Counted from the stretch's first letter, positions 1-5,686 are shown. The stretch: DNA of 5,721 nt from Gemmatimonadaceae bacterium (GCA_019689955.1 JADGGM010000239.1:1-5721), one strand, 5' to 3'. The notes: generated from the letters alone by a model not told the origin. Program-made: numbers and translations.

Positions 1-607
1 ACTGGCCTCGCCCCGCCCCCCGCACGCGCACGAGATAGCTGTCCGGCGCGAAGGTGTACGCGATCGCCACCGTGTCGCTCCCCACCACGGTCTGGAAGCT
101 CAAGGAGGGAGCCGGCGACGCGTGCAGCGCGGAGCTGTCGACCGTGAACGCCGCCCGCTCGAGCGGTATCGTGTCCCCGGACTGCGTCAGCAGCCGGTAC
201 TCGACGAGCGGGACCCCACCCCGGGCGAGCTGGACGTTCCCGTCACCCTTCGAGAGCGCTTTGTAGTCCTGAAGCGCTACCCCGATCGGCGCCGCCCCGA
301 CGGTGCTGAAACGGTACAGCGCCCTCGGTGTGCTCACGACCACCGTGTCCGGCTTCCCGGTTGCGACGGCCACCCCAGTGTCCACGCCGGCGCGCGCCGG
401 TGTGGCGGGCTGAGCCGATGGAGCCGCACCTGGCCCCTGCGGCGCGACAGCCGTCGTGCCCCCCGCCCCCGGGTGCACCGCCGCGGCCACGGAGTCCCGA
501 TGCGCTGCAGCAGACTGCGGCACCCGCGGCGGAGGAGGGAACAGCTTCGGCGTGACGATCAGAATGATCGCCGCAAGGATCAGAAAGAGAAAAAAGCGCT
601 TGTCCAT
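1..607 (-). CDS. yidC: Membrane protein insertase YidC, N-terminal part (cut by window edge)
   Basis: YidC inserts and folds inner-membrane proteins, alone or with SecYEG. Reading leftward from the ATG at 607, about 202 codons are open to the window edge. The protein starts MDKRFFLFLILAAIILIV, a single N-terminal membrane helix (about residues 5-22). A Pro/Ala/Gly-rich linker follows (about 24-88), then the start of a beta-rich periplasmic domain, including the stretch YTFAPDSYLVRVR near the cut. This layout is that of Gram-negative YidC; the catalytic five-helix core is beyond the edge. The start follows the yidD stop by 15 bp and I see no clear Shine-Dalgarno, so translation may be coupled to yidD. 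Position behind rpmH, rnpA and yidD is the classical order and supports the call. The visible part is mostly the poorly conserved region, so identity rests on the start, the architecture and the neighbours. Confidence 0.93.
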   Translation of the reverse strand, partial: MDKRFFLFLILAAIILIVTPKLFPPPPRVPQSAAAHRDSVAAAVHPGAGGTTAVAPQGPGAAPSAQPATPARAGVDTGVAVATGKPDTVVVSTPRALYRFSTVGAAPIGVALQDYKALSKGDGNVQLARGGVPLVEYRLLTQSGDTIPLERAAFTVDSSALHASPAPSLSFQTVVGSDTVAIAYTFAPDSYLVRVRGAGRGQ

Positions 608-622
608 TACGAGCGTGCGAGA

Positions 623-832
623 TCACGGCACGGGATCGTACCCGCCCGCGCAGAAAGGATGGCACCGTGCGAGCCGACGGATCGTGAGCCAGCTCCCACG
701 GAGTGCCCCGTGACGTTCGAGCGCCTCGACGGCGTAGGCCGAGCAACTGGGGTAGAACCTGCACGTGGAGGGCAGAAGTGGCGACAGCGCCACCTGATAA
801 CCCCGGACCAGGAAGATCAGGACCCACCGCAT
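623..832 (-). CDS. yidD: Membrane protein insertion efficiency factor YidD
   Basis: YidD is a small inner-membrane-associated protein that assists YidC-dependent insertion. The 69-residue product has the family hallmarks in order: an N-terminal amphipathic or hydrophobic segment ([20 protein letters not shown], residues 2-21), the cysteine motif [15 protein letters not shown] (about 23-37) and the C-terminal [17 protein letters not shown]. The length is typical (70-85 residues). The ATG at 832 shares one base with the TAA stop of rnpA (TAATG), a classic translational-coupling overlap. yidC starts 15 bp after its stop. All four genes of this cluster face the same way and are probably co-transcribed from the rpmH promoter. 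Confidence 0.96.
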   Translation of the reverse strand: MRWVLIFLVRGYQVALSPLLPSTCRFYPSCSAYAVEALERHGALRGSWLTIRRLARCHPFCAGGYDPVP

Positions 833-1158
833 TACGAGCCCGCAAAGAGGGTCACGACACGATCTCTCCCCCGGAGCAGCTCCCTGCGAAGGCTCTCGAA
901 GGGAGCATTGTACGCCTCTCGCCGTGCACGAATGACGAGGTCCACGGCAGGTAGCTGCCAGAGAATACTACACCGAACGACCTCGCGAAGTCGCCGCTTG
1001 AGCCGATTTCGCGCCACGGCCGTCTGACCGTACCTCGGCACGATGAACCCGACCCGCGCATGATGCAGAGAGGAAGCGACAACCCGGAGCTCGAGGTGCT
1101 CAGTCCGGATCCGCTTCCCCTGACGTGCTACAGTCTGGAGCTCGCTTCCACGAGTCAG
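832..1158 (-). CDS. rnpA: Ribonuclease P protein component (start codon uncertain, probably CTG)
   Basis: RnpA is the basic protein subunit of RNase P; it binds the catalytic RNA and the pre-tRNA 5' leader. The frame encodes the family hallmark [15 protein letters not shown] (RNR motif at residues 50-52 from the CTG), preceded by the strand [11 protein letters not shown] and followed by [11 protein letters not shown]. From the CTG at 1158 it gives 108 residues, a normal RnpA length. The first ordinary start, a GTG at 1041, would delete the first 39 residues including conserved N-terminal structure. No ATG, GTG or TTG occurs in this frame between the upstream in-frame TGA (1222-1224) and 1041. 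The CTG is preceded by GGAG (1166-1169) at a 7-base spacing, so I chose it. However, the upstream codons spell RFPRSRR, which resembles the AFPREL segment near the start of E. coli RnpA, so translation may begin further upstream. The stop overlaps the yidD start. The gene identity is near certain; the start is not. Confidence 0.85.
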   Translation of the reverse strand: MTRGSELQTVARQGKRIRTEHLELRVVASSLHHARVGFIVPRYGQTAVARNRLKRRLREVVRCSILWQLPAVDLVIRARREAYNAPFESLRRELLRGRDRVVTLFAGS

Positions 1159-1186
1159 CCGGCGACTCCGTGGAAAGCGCGCCCGC

Positions 1187-1351
1187 TCAGGCGCCGGCGT
1201 ATTTGGACGGAAGCCGAACCGTCAGGCGCTTCCGCCCCTTCTTCCGGCGACGACTCAAGACTGCCCGCCCCCAACGAGTAGCCATACGCTCGCGAAATCC
1301 GTGGGTACGAATACGGCGCTTGTTACGCGGGCGGTAAGTGGGCTTGCCCAT
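1187..1351 (-). CDS. rpmH: 50S ribosomal protein L34
   Basis: L34 is a small, very basic protein of the large ribosomal subunit. The 54-residue product carries the family core, [20 protein letters not shown], then KKGRKRLTV. Its N-terminus [16 protein letters not shown] corresponds to the usual MKRTFQPS...KR start. It is somewhat longer than the common 44-46 residues because of a C-terminal tail (RLPSKYAGA), as seen in some phyla. I chose the ATG at 1351 because GGAG (1357-1360) sits 5 bases upstream and the family homology begins there; a TTG at 1381 would add ten unrelated residues. It is the first gene of the rpmH-rnpA-yidD-yidC cluster and is divergent from dnaA, the textbook arrangement next to a bacterial origin. 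Its stop lies 28 bp before the proposed rnpA CTG. Confidence 0.97.
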   Translation of the reverse strand: MGKPTYRPRNKRRIRTHGFRERMATRWGRAVLSRRRKKGRKRLTVRLPSKYAGA

Positions 1352-1401
1352 GACTGCTCCGATGTCGAATCCTAAAGGCAATGATCAGGTACAGAACCGT
1401 A

Positions 1402-1430
1402 AACGTAGCACGGTCTATGACATAGGTCAA
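1402..1430 (-). promoter_or_regulatory. Sigma70-like promoter for rpmH-rnpA-yidD-yidC
   Basis: On the minus strand, TTGACC (1430-1425) is followed after exactly 17 bases by TACGTT (1407-1402). The -10 is preceded by TGC, an extended -10 feature. The -35 matches 5 of 6 bases of TTGACA; the -10 is weaker. A start about 7 bases downstream would give a leader of roughly 45 bases before rpmH. This is pattern matching only. Confidence 0.5.
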
Positions 1431-1471
1431 CAGCGGAGCCATCCGCCCGGCACCTGGAGCGCAGACGCGAA

Positions 1472-1500
1472 TTGACTTTTCCACATGCTCGGTCTAGCTT
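1472..1500 (+). promoter_or_regulatory. Possible dnaA promoter overlapping a DnaA box
   Basis: TTGACT (1472-1477) matches 5 of 6 bases of the -35 consensus and runs straight into the DnaA-box sequence TTTTCCACA. Seventeen bases later TAGCTT (1495-1500) is a poor -10. If used, DnaA bound to the box would cover the -35, giving the autorepression known for many dnaA genes. The -10 is weak, so this is tentative. Confidence 0.3.
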
Positions 1501-1525
1501 CGCGTCCCCGCCGACTTTTCCACAT
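1474..1525 (+). promoter_or_regulatory. Two DnaA-box direct repeats upstream of dnaA
   Basis: The 13-base sequence GACTTTTCCACAT occurs exactly twice, at 1474-1486 and 1513-1525, with starts 39 bases apart. Each contains TTTTCCACA (1477-1485 and 1516-1524), which differs from the canonical DnaA box TTATCCACA at one position and fits the relaxed TTWTNCACA. The second copy ends only 3 bases before the dnaA ATG at 1529. It occupies the place where a ribosome binding site would be, and no Shine-Dalgarno is visible there. The likely role is autoregulation of dnaA and/or an upstream part of the origin. Confidence 0.65.
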
Positions 1526-1528
1526 CCC

Positions 1529-2920
1529 ATGGCTCTCTCCGCTCCAGAAATCTGGTCCCGCCTCCTCGAGCGCGCCCGCCACGAGCTGCCGGAACAGACC
1601 TACCGCACGTGGCTCGAGCCGACCGAAGCACTCGCGCTCGATGGCGACACGATTATCGTCGGCACCCCGGACCGGTTCGCGGCTGAGTGGAACGAGTCAA
1701 AACACGCGCATGTTCTAGCCAGCTTAGCGCCAGTTGTCCTCGGTCATCCGATCAGCGTCGTCTTCAAGGTCGACGAGGAGCGGAAGACCAAGCCCCAGAT
1801 GGACCTCTTCGTCGCGCCACCGCCGGAGCCGGCGCCACCGGCAGATGCCGAGCCCAGCAATATCACCGGCCAGCTCAGCGCGCGATACACCTTTCAGAAC
1901 TTCGTCATCGGCAAGTCCAACGAGCTCGCCGCCGCTGCGGCTCAGGCCGTCGCCGCCGCGCCAGGGAAGGTCTACAACCCGCTCTTCATCTACGGCCACA
2001 CCGGGCTTGGTAAGACGCACCTCATGCAAGCCGTGGCGCACGACATCATCCAGCGGGCGCCCAGGACGCGCGTGTGCTTCGTCGGCACGGAGCAGTTCAC
2101 CAACGAGCTCGTCGCCGCCATCCAGAAACGGTCTACCCCCGAGTTCCGCCGACGCTACCGGGAGACCGACCTCCTACTCGTCGACGACGTGCACTTCCTC
2201 AAGGGGAAGGAAGCGGTCCAGGAAGAGTTCTTCCACACCTTCAACGCCCTCTACGAGGCCGGGCGCCAGATCATCCTCACCAGCGACCGGCTCCCGTCCG
2301 AGATCCCGGGGCTGGAAGACAGGCTGATCAGCCGATTCCAGTGGGGGATGGTCGCCGATATCGGTTTGCCAGATCTGGAGCACCGGATCGCGATCCTCCG
2401 CAACAAGGCCCGCCTCGACCACCTCGAGCTCACGATCCCGGACGACGTGATCTACTTCATCGCCGAGAACGTGCGATCGAGCGTCCGGGAGCTCGAGGGC
2501 TCGATCATCCGACTCCTCGCCTACGCGTCCCTCAAGCACCAGGACGTGACCGTCGAGCTGGCCCATGAGGCGCTGCGCGACAAGCTCCGCTCCAACGGCA
2601 GCCATGCGCCAGAGCCGAGCACCGGCCTCACACCGCAGGTCATTCAGCAGGCCGTCGCGAAGGAATGGGGGGTGACGACCGATGGCCTCCGCTCGAAGAG
2701 CCGCACCAAGCACCTCACGGTCCCGCGTCAGGTCGCCATGTACCTCATCCGCGACCTACTGGGCCTGCAGCTGGTCGAGATCGGTAGCGCCTTCGGAGGG
2801 CGGGACCATTCGACAGTAATCCACAGCCTCGAGAAGGTGGAGGAGACGCTGAAAGCCGATCCAGCCTTCGCCCAACGGGTTAAGGCAGTCCGTGCGACTC
2901 TGGAAAAGCTCCAGCATTAG
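1529..2920 (+). CDS. dnaA: Chromosomal replication initiator protein DnaA
   Basis: DnaA is the AAA+ ATPase that binds DnaA boxes, melts oriC and recruits the helicase. The 463-residue product has all four domains. Domain I is about residues 1-85 (IWSRLLERA, PEQTYRTWL). Domain II is a short Pro/Ala linker, about 95-113. Domain III, the AAA+ core, has Walker A GHTGLGKTH (156-164), Walker B LLLVDD (215-220), sensor I ILTSD (249-253), box VII LISRF with the likely arginine finger R269, and sensor II R320 in VRELEG. Domain IV, which binds DNA, ends with the signature GGRDHSTVIHS (423-433). Walker A has His where GG is common, a position that varies between phyla. I chose the ATG at 1529 because family homology begins at MALSAPEIWSRLL; a TTG at 1472 would add 19 unconserved residues and translate through the DnaA boxes. 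No Shine-Dalgarno precedes the ATG. The gene is divergent from rpmH and followed by dnaN. Confidence 0.98.
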   Translation: MALSAPEIWSRLLERARHELPEQTYRTWLEPTEALALDGDTIIVGTPDRFAAEWNESKHAHVLASLAPVVLGHPISVVFKVDEERKTKPQMDLFVAPPPEPAPPADAEPSNITGQLSARYTFQNFVIGKSNELAAAAAQAVAAAPGKVYNPLFIYGHTGLGKTHLMQAVAHDIIQRAPRTRVCFVGTEQFTNELVAAIQKRSTPEFRRRYRETDLLLVDDVHFLKGKEAVQEEFFHTFNALYEAGRQIILTSDRLPSEIPGLEDRLISRFQWGMVADIGLPDLEHRIAILRNKARLDHLELTIPDDVIYFIAENVRSSVRELEGSIIRLLAYASLKHQDVTVELAHEALRDKLRSNGSHAPEPSTGLTPQVIQQAVAKEWGVTTDGLRSKSRTKHLTVPRQVAMYLIRDLLGLQLVEIGSAFGGRDHSTVIHSLEKVEETLKADPAFAQRVKAVRATLEKLQH

Positions 2921-3117
2921 TGTGGAAAGGAGCCCCGAGCTCCACATCCCCGCGCATGCCGTGCGAGCATTCCACCTCCCTCCCCGGCGGCCTACAAAGA
3001 TTCAACATCACATTGGCGCAGCAACTCGTGGAGCGACTACGACTTCTGCAGACTCCACGGACTTCCACAACCCCTACTACTACTGCTAGCTTAGGTACCT
3101 TAGAAAAGCAGTAGGAA
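2921..3117 (+). other. Probable chromosomal origin (oriC) in the dnaA-dnaN gap
   Basis: This 228-bp gap has no gene but is rich in TCCACA-type words. TGTGGAAAG (2921-2929, touching the dnaA stop) is one base from the complement of the upstream TTTTCCACA boxes. Weaker boxes are AGCTCCACA (2938-2946) and ACTTCCACA (3061-3069), with TCCAC words near 2971 and 3054. An 8-of-9 match, TCTGGAAAA, lies inside the dnaA 3' end (2899-2907). The last box leads into a C-run and TAC repeats, then the locally most AT-rich stretch with a CTTAG-GTAC-CTTAG repeat (3090-3103). Location between dnaA and dnaN plus this order is typical of oriC. The boxes are degenerate, so the exact extent is inferred. Confidence 0.65.
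3061..3084 (+). promoter_or_regulatory. DnaA box, GC spacer and DnaA-trio-like repeat (candidate unwinding element)
   Basis: ACTTCCACA (3061-3069) is followed by A, then CCCC (3071-3074), then TACTACTACT (3075-3084). On the lower strand the last part reads 3'-GAT-5' repeated three times. This order (DnaA box, short GC-rich spacer, GAT trinucleotides, AT-richer DNA) is that of the basal unwinding element described in Bacillus subtilis, where DnaA-trios load DnaA on single strands. The proximal box has only 7 of 9 positions of the relaxed consensus. Recognised by pattern alone. Confidence 0.55.
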
Positions 3118-3137
3118 GCTAATCCCGCACCGACACC

Positions 3138-3142
3138 GAGGA
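3138..3142 (+). promoter_or_regulatory. Ribosome binding site of dnaN
   Basis: GAGGA lies 6 bases before the dnaN ATG at 3149. It is a good Shine-Dalgarno and fixes the start, in contrast to dnaA, which has none. Confidence 0.75.
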
Positions 3143-3148
3143 ACCAGG

Positions 3149-4261
3149 ATGCGATTCACGATCGCGCGTGAAAAGCTGCAGGACGGATTGGCGGCAGTGA
3201 CAGCGAGTGTCCCTGCAAAGACCACTCTGCCTGTCTTGGCGAACATCCTGGTGGAGACGACGGAGCGTGGGATCCGGCTCTCAGGGACCGATCTCGACAT
3301 CGCGGTGAGCACCGAGGTCACTGCGGACGTCGAAGCCTCGGGCGCGATCACCGTTCCGGCGAAAAAGCTGGCCGAGATCGTCCGTGAGCTCCCGTCGGCG
3401 CCGGTTCGCATGAGTGCCGCAGGGGAGCAGCGCGTCACTCTCGAATGCAGCCGCTCACGCTTTCGGCTGCTCGGCCTCCCTCGCGACGAGTTTCCCACAC
3501 TTCCCGCGGTTCGCTTCAACGAGAGCTGGCGGATCCGGTCCGGGGAGCTGCAGAAGCTCATCGCGCATACGGCGTTCGCGGTGTCCGTCGAGGAGAGCCG
3601 GCCGATCCTGAACGGCGTGCTGTGGGAGCTGCGCCCCGAGCACATGCGCATGGTGGCCACCAACGGGCACCGTCTGGCGAAGATGGAGGTCCCGTTGAAC
3701 GCCGCGAGCGCGCTGGCCGGCGACATGATCGTCCCGCCGAAGGCGTTGGAGCAGGTGAGAAGACTCTTCCCGGCCGAGGAAGAGCTCGAGATCGCCCGTG
3801 GCGAGAACCACCTCGGCTTCCGCTCTCCCTTCACGGCGATCTACACGCGTCTGATTGAGGGACCGTACCCGCCGTACGAGCAGGTCATCCCGCGTGACAA
3901 CGATCGCGTCGCGCTCGCGGACAAGGAAGCGCTCGTGCAGGCGATTAAGCGAATGTCGGTCATCGCCTCCGATCAGACGCACCGGATTCGCATGTCCTTC
4001 AACGCGGGGATGCTCAAGTTCAGCGTTCAGACGCCGGACCTGGGCGAAGCGCAGGACGAGCTGCCGATCATGTACGAGGGGGACCCGCTCGACATCGGGT
4101 TCAACGCCGCGTACCTCCTCGAGATCCTCCGCTACATACCGACGGCCGAAGTTCGGCTCACCTTCAAGGCGCCCGAGCGAGCCGCGACCGTCGAACCCGT
4201 CGGTTGGGACGATCCGGCGAAGTATCTCTGCCTGATCATGCCGCTGCGTCTCGTCGACTGA
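3149..4261 (+). CDS. dnaN: DNA polymerase III subunit beta (sliding clamp)
   Basis: DnaN forms the ring-shaped dimer that tethers DNA polymerase III and other repair and replication proteins to DNA. The 370-residue product has the normal length (E. coli 366) and three clamp domains of about 120 residues each. Family landmarks are TLPVL (26-30), EFPTLP (114-119) closing domain I, RPILNGV (151-157) and TNGHRLA (171-177) in domain II, LIEGPYPPYEQVIP (235-248) at the start of domain III, and the C-terminal MPLRL (364-368), the usual MPMRL that lines the partner-binding pocket. A two-residue VD tail follows it. The ATG has a good Shine-Dalgarno at 6 bases. It follows dnaA after a 228-bp gap that looks like the origin. 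The next gene is convergent and ends 14 bp away; recF and gyrB do not follow as they do in many genomes. Confidence 0.98.
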   Translation: MRFTIAREKLQDGLAAVTASVPAKTTLPVLANILVETTERGIRLSGTDLDIAVSTEVTADVEASGAITVPAKKLAEIVRELPSAPVRMSAAGEQRVTLECSRSRFRLLGLPRDEFPTLPAVRFNESWRIRSGELQKLIAHTAFAVSVEESRPILNGVLWELRPEHMRMVATNGHRLAKMEVPLNAASALAGDMIVPPKALEQVRRLFPAEEELEIARGENHLGFRSPFTAIYTRLIEGPYPPYEQVIPRDNDRVALADKEALVQAIKRMSVIASDQTHRIRMSFNAGMLKFSVQTPDLGEAQDELPIMYEGDPLDIGFNAAYLLEILRYIPTAEVRLTFKAPERAATVEPVGWDDPAKYLCLIMPLRLVD

Positions 4262-4275
4262 TCCGCCGTCGGCGC

Positions 4276-5169
4276 TCAGGGCTGCAGCGTGATCGTCTCG
4301 GTCACATCCTGACGGAACGGGAGCTTCGAGCGCGCCGTTGCCACGGTGAGGGAGGCGTGTGATTCTCCCGTGGCGTGGAGGATCATCGCGGTAGCCGGAT
4401 CGACGAGCAGAGTGGTCGTCGAGTTCCCCGTGCCCGTGATCGTGATGGCGGACGCGGTGGCGAGACCCGCCTCGCTGGCGAGCGTGATTGTCCCCGTGCG
4501 CGCAATCTCGAGGGCCGGGGTCCCCTGCCAGCTCGTGAGCCCCTTCACCTCATAGGTGTAAGTCGTGGTCGTCCTGATCGGGGTCGTCCCCCGACACGTC
4601 ACCACGCTCGTGCTATCGCTCCACGTGGCGTTCGGCGTCAGCGTCGCCGGCGTGTGGATCAGGAGCGCGCGCACCGCGGCGACGCGCGGATCGAGCCCCT
4701 GTACGCACTGCGTGGAGTCCGATCCCTGGAGGTCGGTCACGGCGCCGTCCGCGCCGATGTGAGCGGTGAAGGTGGATGTCCGTTGCGTAGTGTCGGGCTG
4801 CTCCGGGATCGTCTTGTCGGCGGAGACGGTGGCCGAGTCCACCGATCCCCTGAGCGCGAGCCCCGCACTGTCGCTCTCGAGGCGGATCGTGTAGAACGTG
4901 CTCGTCCTGACCGGCACCCGAGTCGTGCTCGAGTCGGTCGTCAGTGCGACCGACGCCTCGGTGACGACGTGATAGTGCCAGCTCCCTGGTGCGAGGCGGG
5001 GGGTCCAGCTCTCCGGCGTGCTGACCGCTGCGCTGTCGCGCATGGGAGCGGGGGGCGCCGGCGTGTGCGGCGTCGTCCCGGAGCTGCAGGAGAGCAGCCC
5101 GGCGGCCGTCACCACGAGGAGCAAGGTCGCCGAGCGTGAGTGGACGCGTGACACCGGAGATGCCAGCAC
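4276..5169 (-). CDS. Predicted lipoprotein of unknown function
   Basis: I do not recognise a specific family. From the GTG at 5169 the product is 297 residues. It has a basic N-terminus, a hydrophobic stretch TLLLVVTAAGLLSC (15-28) and a lipobox-type LLSC with Cys28 as the likely lipidated residue, so it should be exported and anchored to a membrane. A Pro/Thr/Ser-rich tether follows (about 29-60). The rest is Thr/Ser-rich and looks beta-stranded (SWHYHVVTEASVAL, TSTFYTIRLE, TTTTYTYEVKG). It has two further cysteines (155 and 192) that could form a disulfide. Near the C-terminus LLVDPATAMILHATGES recalls bacterial lipoproteins that report how a conversion factor varies, but that is only an impression. 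I chose GTG 5169 because AAGGAG lies 8 bases upstream; an open frame back to 5247 would add 26 residues ahead of the signal peptide and has no such support. It is transcribed toward dnaN and stops 14 bp from it. Confidence 0.82.
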   Translation of the reverse strand: MLASPVSRVHSRSATLLLVVTAAGLLSCSSGTTPHTPAPPAPMRDSAAVSTPESWTPRLAPGSWHYHVVTEASVALTTDSSTTRVPVRTSTFYTIRLESDSAGLALRGSVDSATVSADKTIPEQPDTTQRTSTFTAHIGADGAVTDLQGSDSTQCVQGLDPRVAAVRALLIHTPATLTPNATWSDSTSVVTCRGTTPIRTTTTYTYEVKGLTSWQGTPALEIARTGTITLASEAGLATASAITITGTGNSTTTLLVDPATAMILHATGESHASLTVATARSKLPFRQDVTETITLQP

Positions 5170-5177
5170 GGAGCGAG

Positions 5178-5183
5178 CTCCTT
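5178..5183 (-). promoter_or_regulatory. Ribosome binding site deciding the lipoprotein start
   Basis: AAGGAG on the minus strand (5183-5178) lies 8 bases before the GTG at 5169. It supports this start over upstream alternatives and over the internal GTG at 5154, and it places the hydrophobic signal sequence close to the N-terminus, as expected. Confidence 0.7.
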
Positions 5184-5219
5184 GGTGGAGAGGGGGCGAT
5201 GCTGTGCTGTGTGTCTGGA

Positions 5220-5249
5220 ATTCTACGTGGCCGAGACGTGCTGACACAA
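5220..5249 (-). promoter_or_regulatory. Promoter candidate for the lipoprotein gene
   Basis: On the minus strand TTGTGT (5249-5244) is followed after 18 bases by TAGAAT (5225-5220), 5 of 6 bases of the -10 consensus. The predicted leader is about 44 bases. The -35 matches only TTG and overlaps the distal arm of the 15-bp inverted repeat behind rnpB, so terminator and promoter would be packed together. Confidence 0.45.
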
Positions 5250-5293
5250 TCAGCCTCTCGCAACGCGTGGGGTGTGTCGCGAGAGGCTGATTG
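5247..5293 (-). terminator. Perfect 15-bp inverted repeat, probable rnpB terminator hairpin
   Basis: CAATCAGCCTCTCGC (5247-5261) and its exact reverse complement (5279-5293) flank a 17-base loop. On the minus strand the stem begins at the base next to the 3' strand of rnpB helix P1, where a terminator belongs. Only a poor T-tract follows (TTGTGT), so it is not a textbook intrinsic terminator. It could instead protect or define the RNA 3' end. Confidence 0.6.
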
Positions 5294-5682
5294 AGAGCAC
5301 GGCCGGCCTATAAGCCGGGTTCTGTCGGACGACGAGCGTCCGGACGGTCATTTCTCTCGGGGTACGATCACTCGGACCCTCGTGCGGCCTACCCGCGGTG
5401 TCTTGGTCGGGACGGGCCGTCCCTCACCGCCTATTTGGCCTTGCTCCGGCTGGGGTTTACCGTGCCGCGTCTGTTACCAGACGCGCGGTGGGCTCTTACC
5501 CCACCTTTTCACCCTTACCAACCCATGCGGGTTGGCGGTCTGTTTTCTGTGGCACTTTCCGTCGTCGCGGAGCCTTTCGGTCCGCGGCGCCCAGGCGTTA
5601 CCTGGCAGCCTGCCCTGTGGAGCCCGGACTTTCCTCACCGGGCATGAGCGCCCGGCGCGACCGTCCGGCCTGACCGTGCTCT
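5294..5682 (-). ncRNA. rnpB: RNase P RNA, bacterial type A
   Basis: This is the catalytic RNA of RNase P, which cuts the 5' leader from pre-tRNAs. On the minus strand all the conserved blocks appear in order: GAGGAAAGTCCGGGCTCC (around 5636-5619), GCCAGGTAACGCCTGGG, AAGGGTGAAAAGGTG (around 5515), AGCAAGGCCAAATAGG (around 5443-5428), the CGGGTAGG of the CCA-binding L15 region (around 5395) and the 3' block ACAGAACCCGGCTTATAGG (around 5324-5306). The ends are set by helix P1: AGAGCACGG (5682-5674) pairs perfectly with CCGTGCTCT (5302-5294). The length of about 390 nt is normal. Open frames on either strand here are accidental. A TATATT -10 box lies just upstream and a 15-bp hairpin just downstream. 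The partner gene rnpA is only about 4 kb away, which is not the usual arrangement. Confidence 0.98.
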
Positions 5683-5686
5683 TCTA

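Noticed and set aside
243..845. 200-codon minus-strand frame over yidC and yidD
   Set aside because: Out of frame with both recognised genes and low-complexity Gly/Arg/Ala in composition; a shadow.
122..1027. 301-codon open frame on the plus strand
   Set aside because: It runs antisense across yidC, yidD and rnpA, is extremely Arg/Pro-rich and has no recognisable motif; a GC-rich shadow frame.
832..1041. Short rnpA starting at GTG 1041 (69 residues)
   Set aside because: It would lose the N-terminal third, which is clearly encoded upstream in the same frame and matches the family.
1187..1381. Longer rpmH from TTG 1381
   Set aside because: The ten extra residues have no family counterpart, and the ATG at 1351 has a GGAG at good spacing.
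1472..2920. Longer dnaA from TTG 1472
   Set aside because: The 19 added residues are not part of the DnaA fold and come from the DnaA-box repeats. A GGAG at 1456-1459 is 12 bases away, so it is not fully excluded.
3100..3834. 244-codon minus-strand frame
   Set aside because: Antisense to dnaN, Ser/Arg-rich and without motifs; a shadow.
4262..4275. Small GC inverted repeat (GCC-GTC-GGC) between dnaN and the lipoprotein gene as a terminator
   Set aside because: Stem of only three base pairs with no T-tract on either side; chance in GC-rich DNA.
4375..5139. 254-codon plus-strand frame
   Set aside because: Antisense to the lipoprotein gene, Arg-rich with no motif. The minus-strand frame has a signal peptide, lipobox and ribosome binding site.
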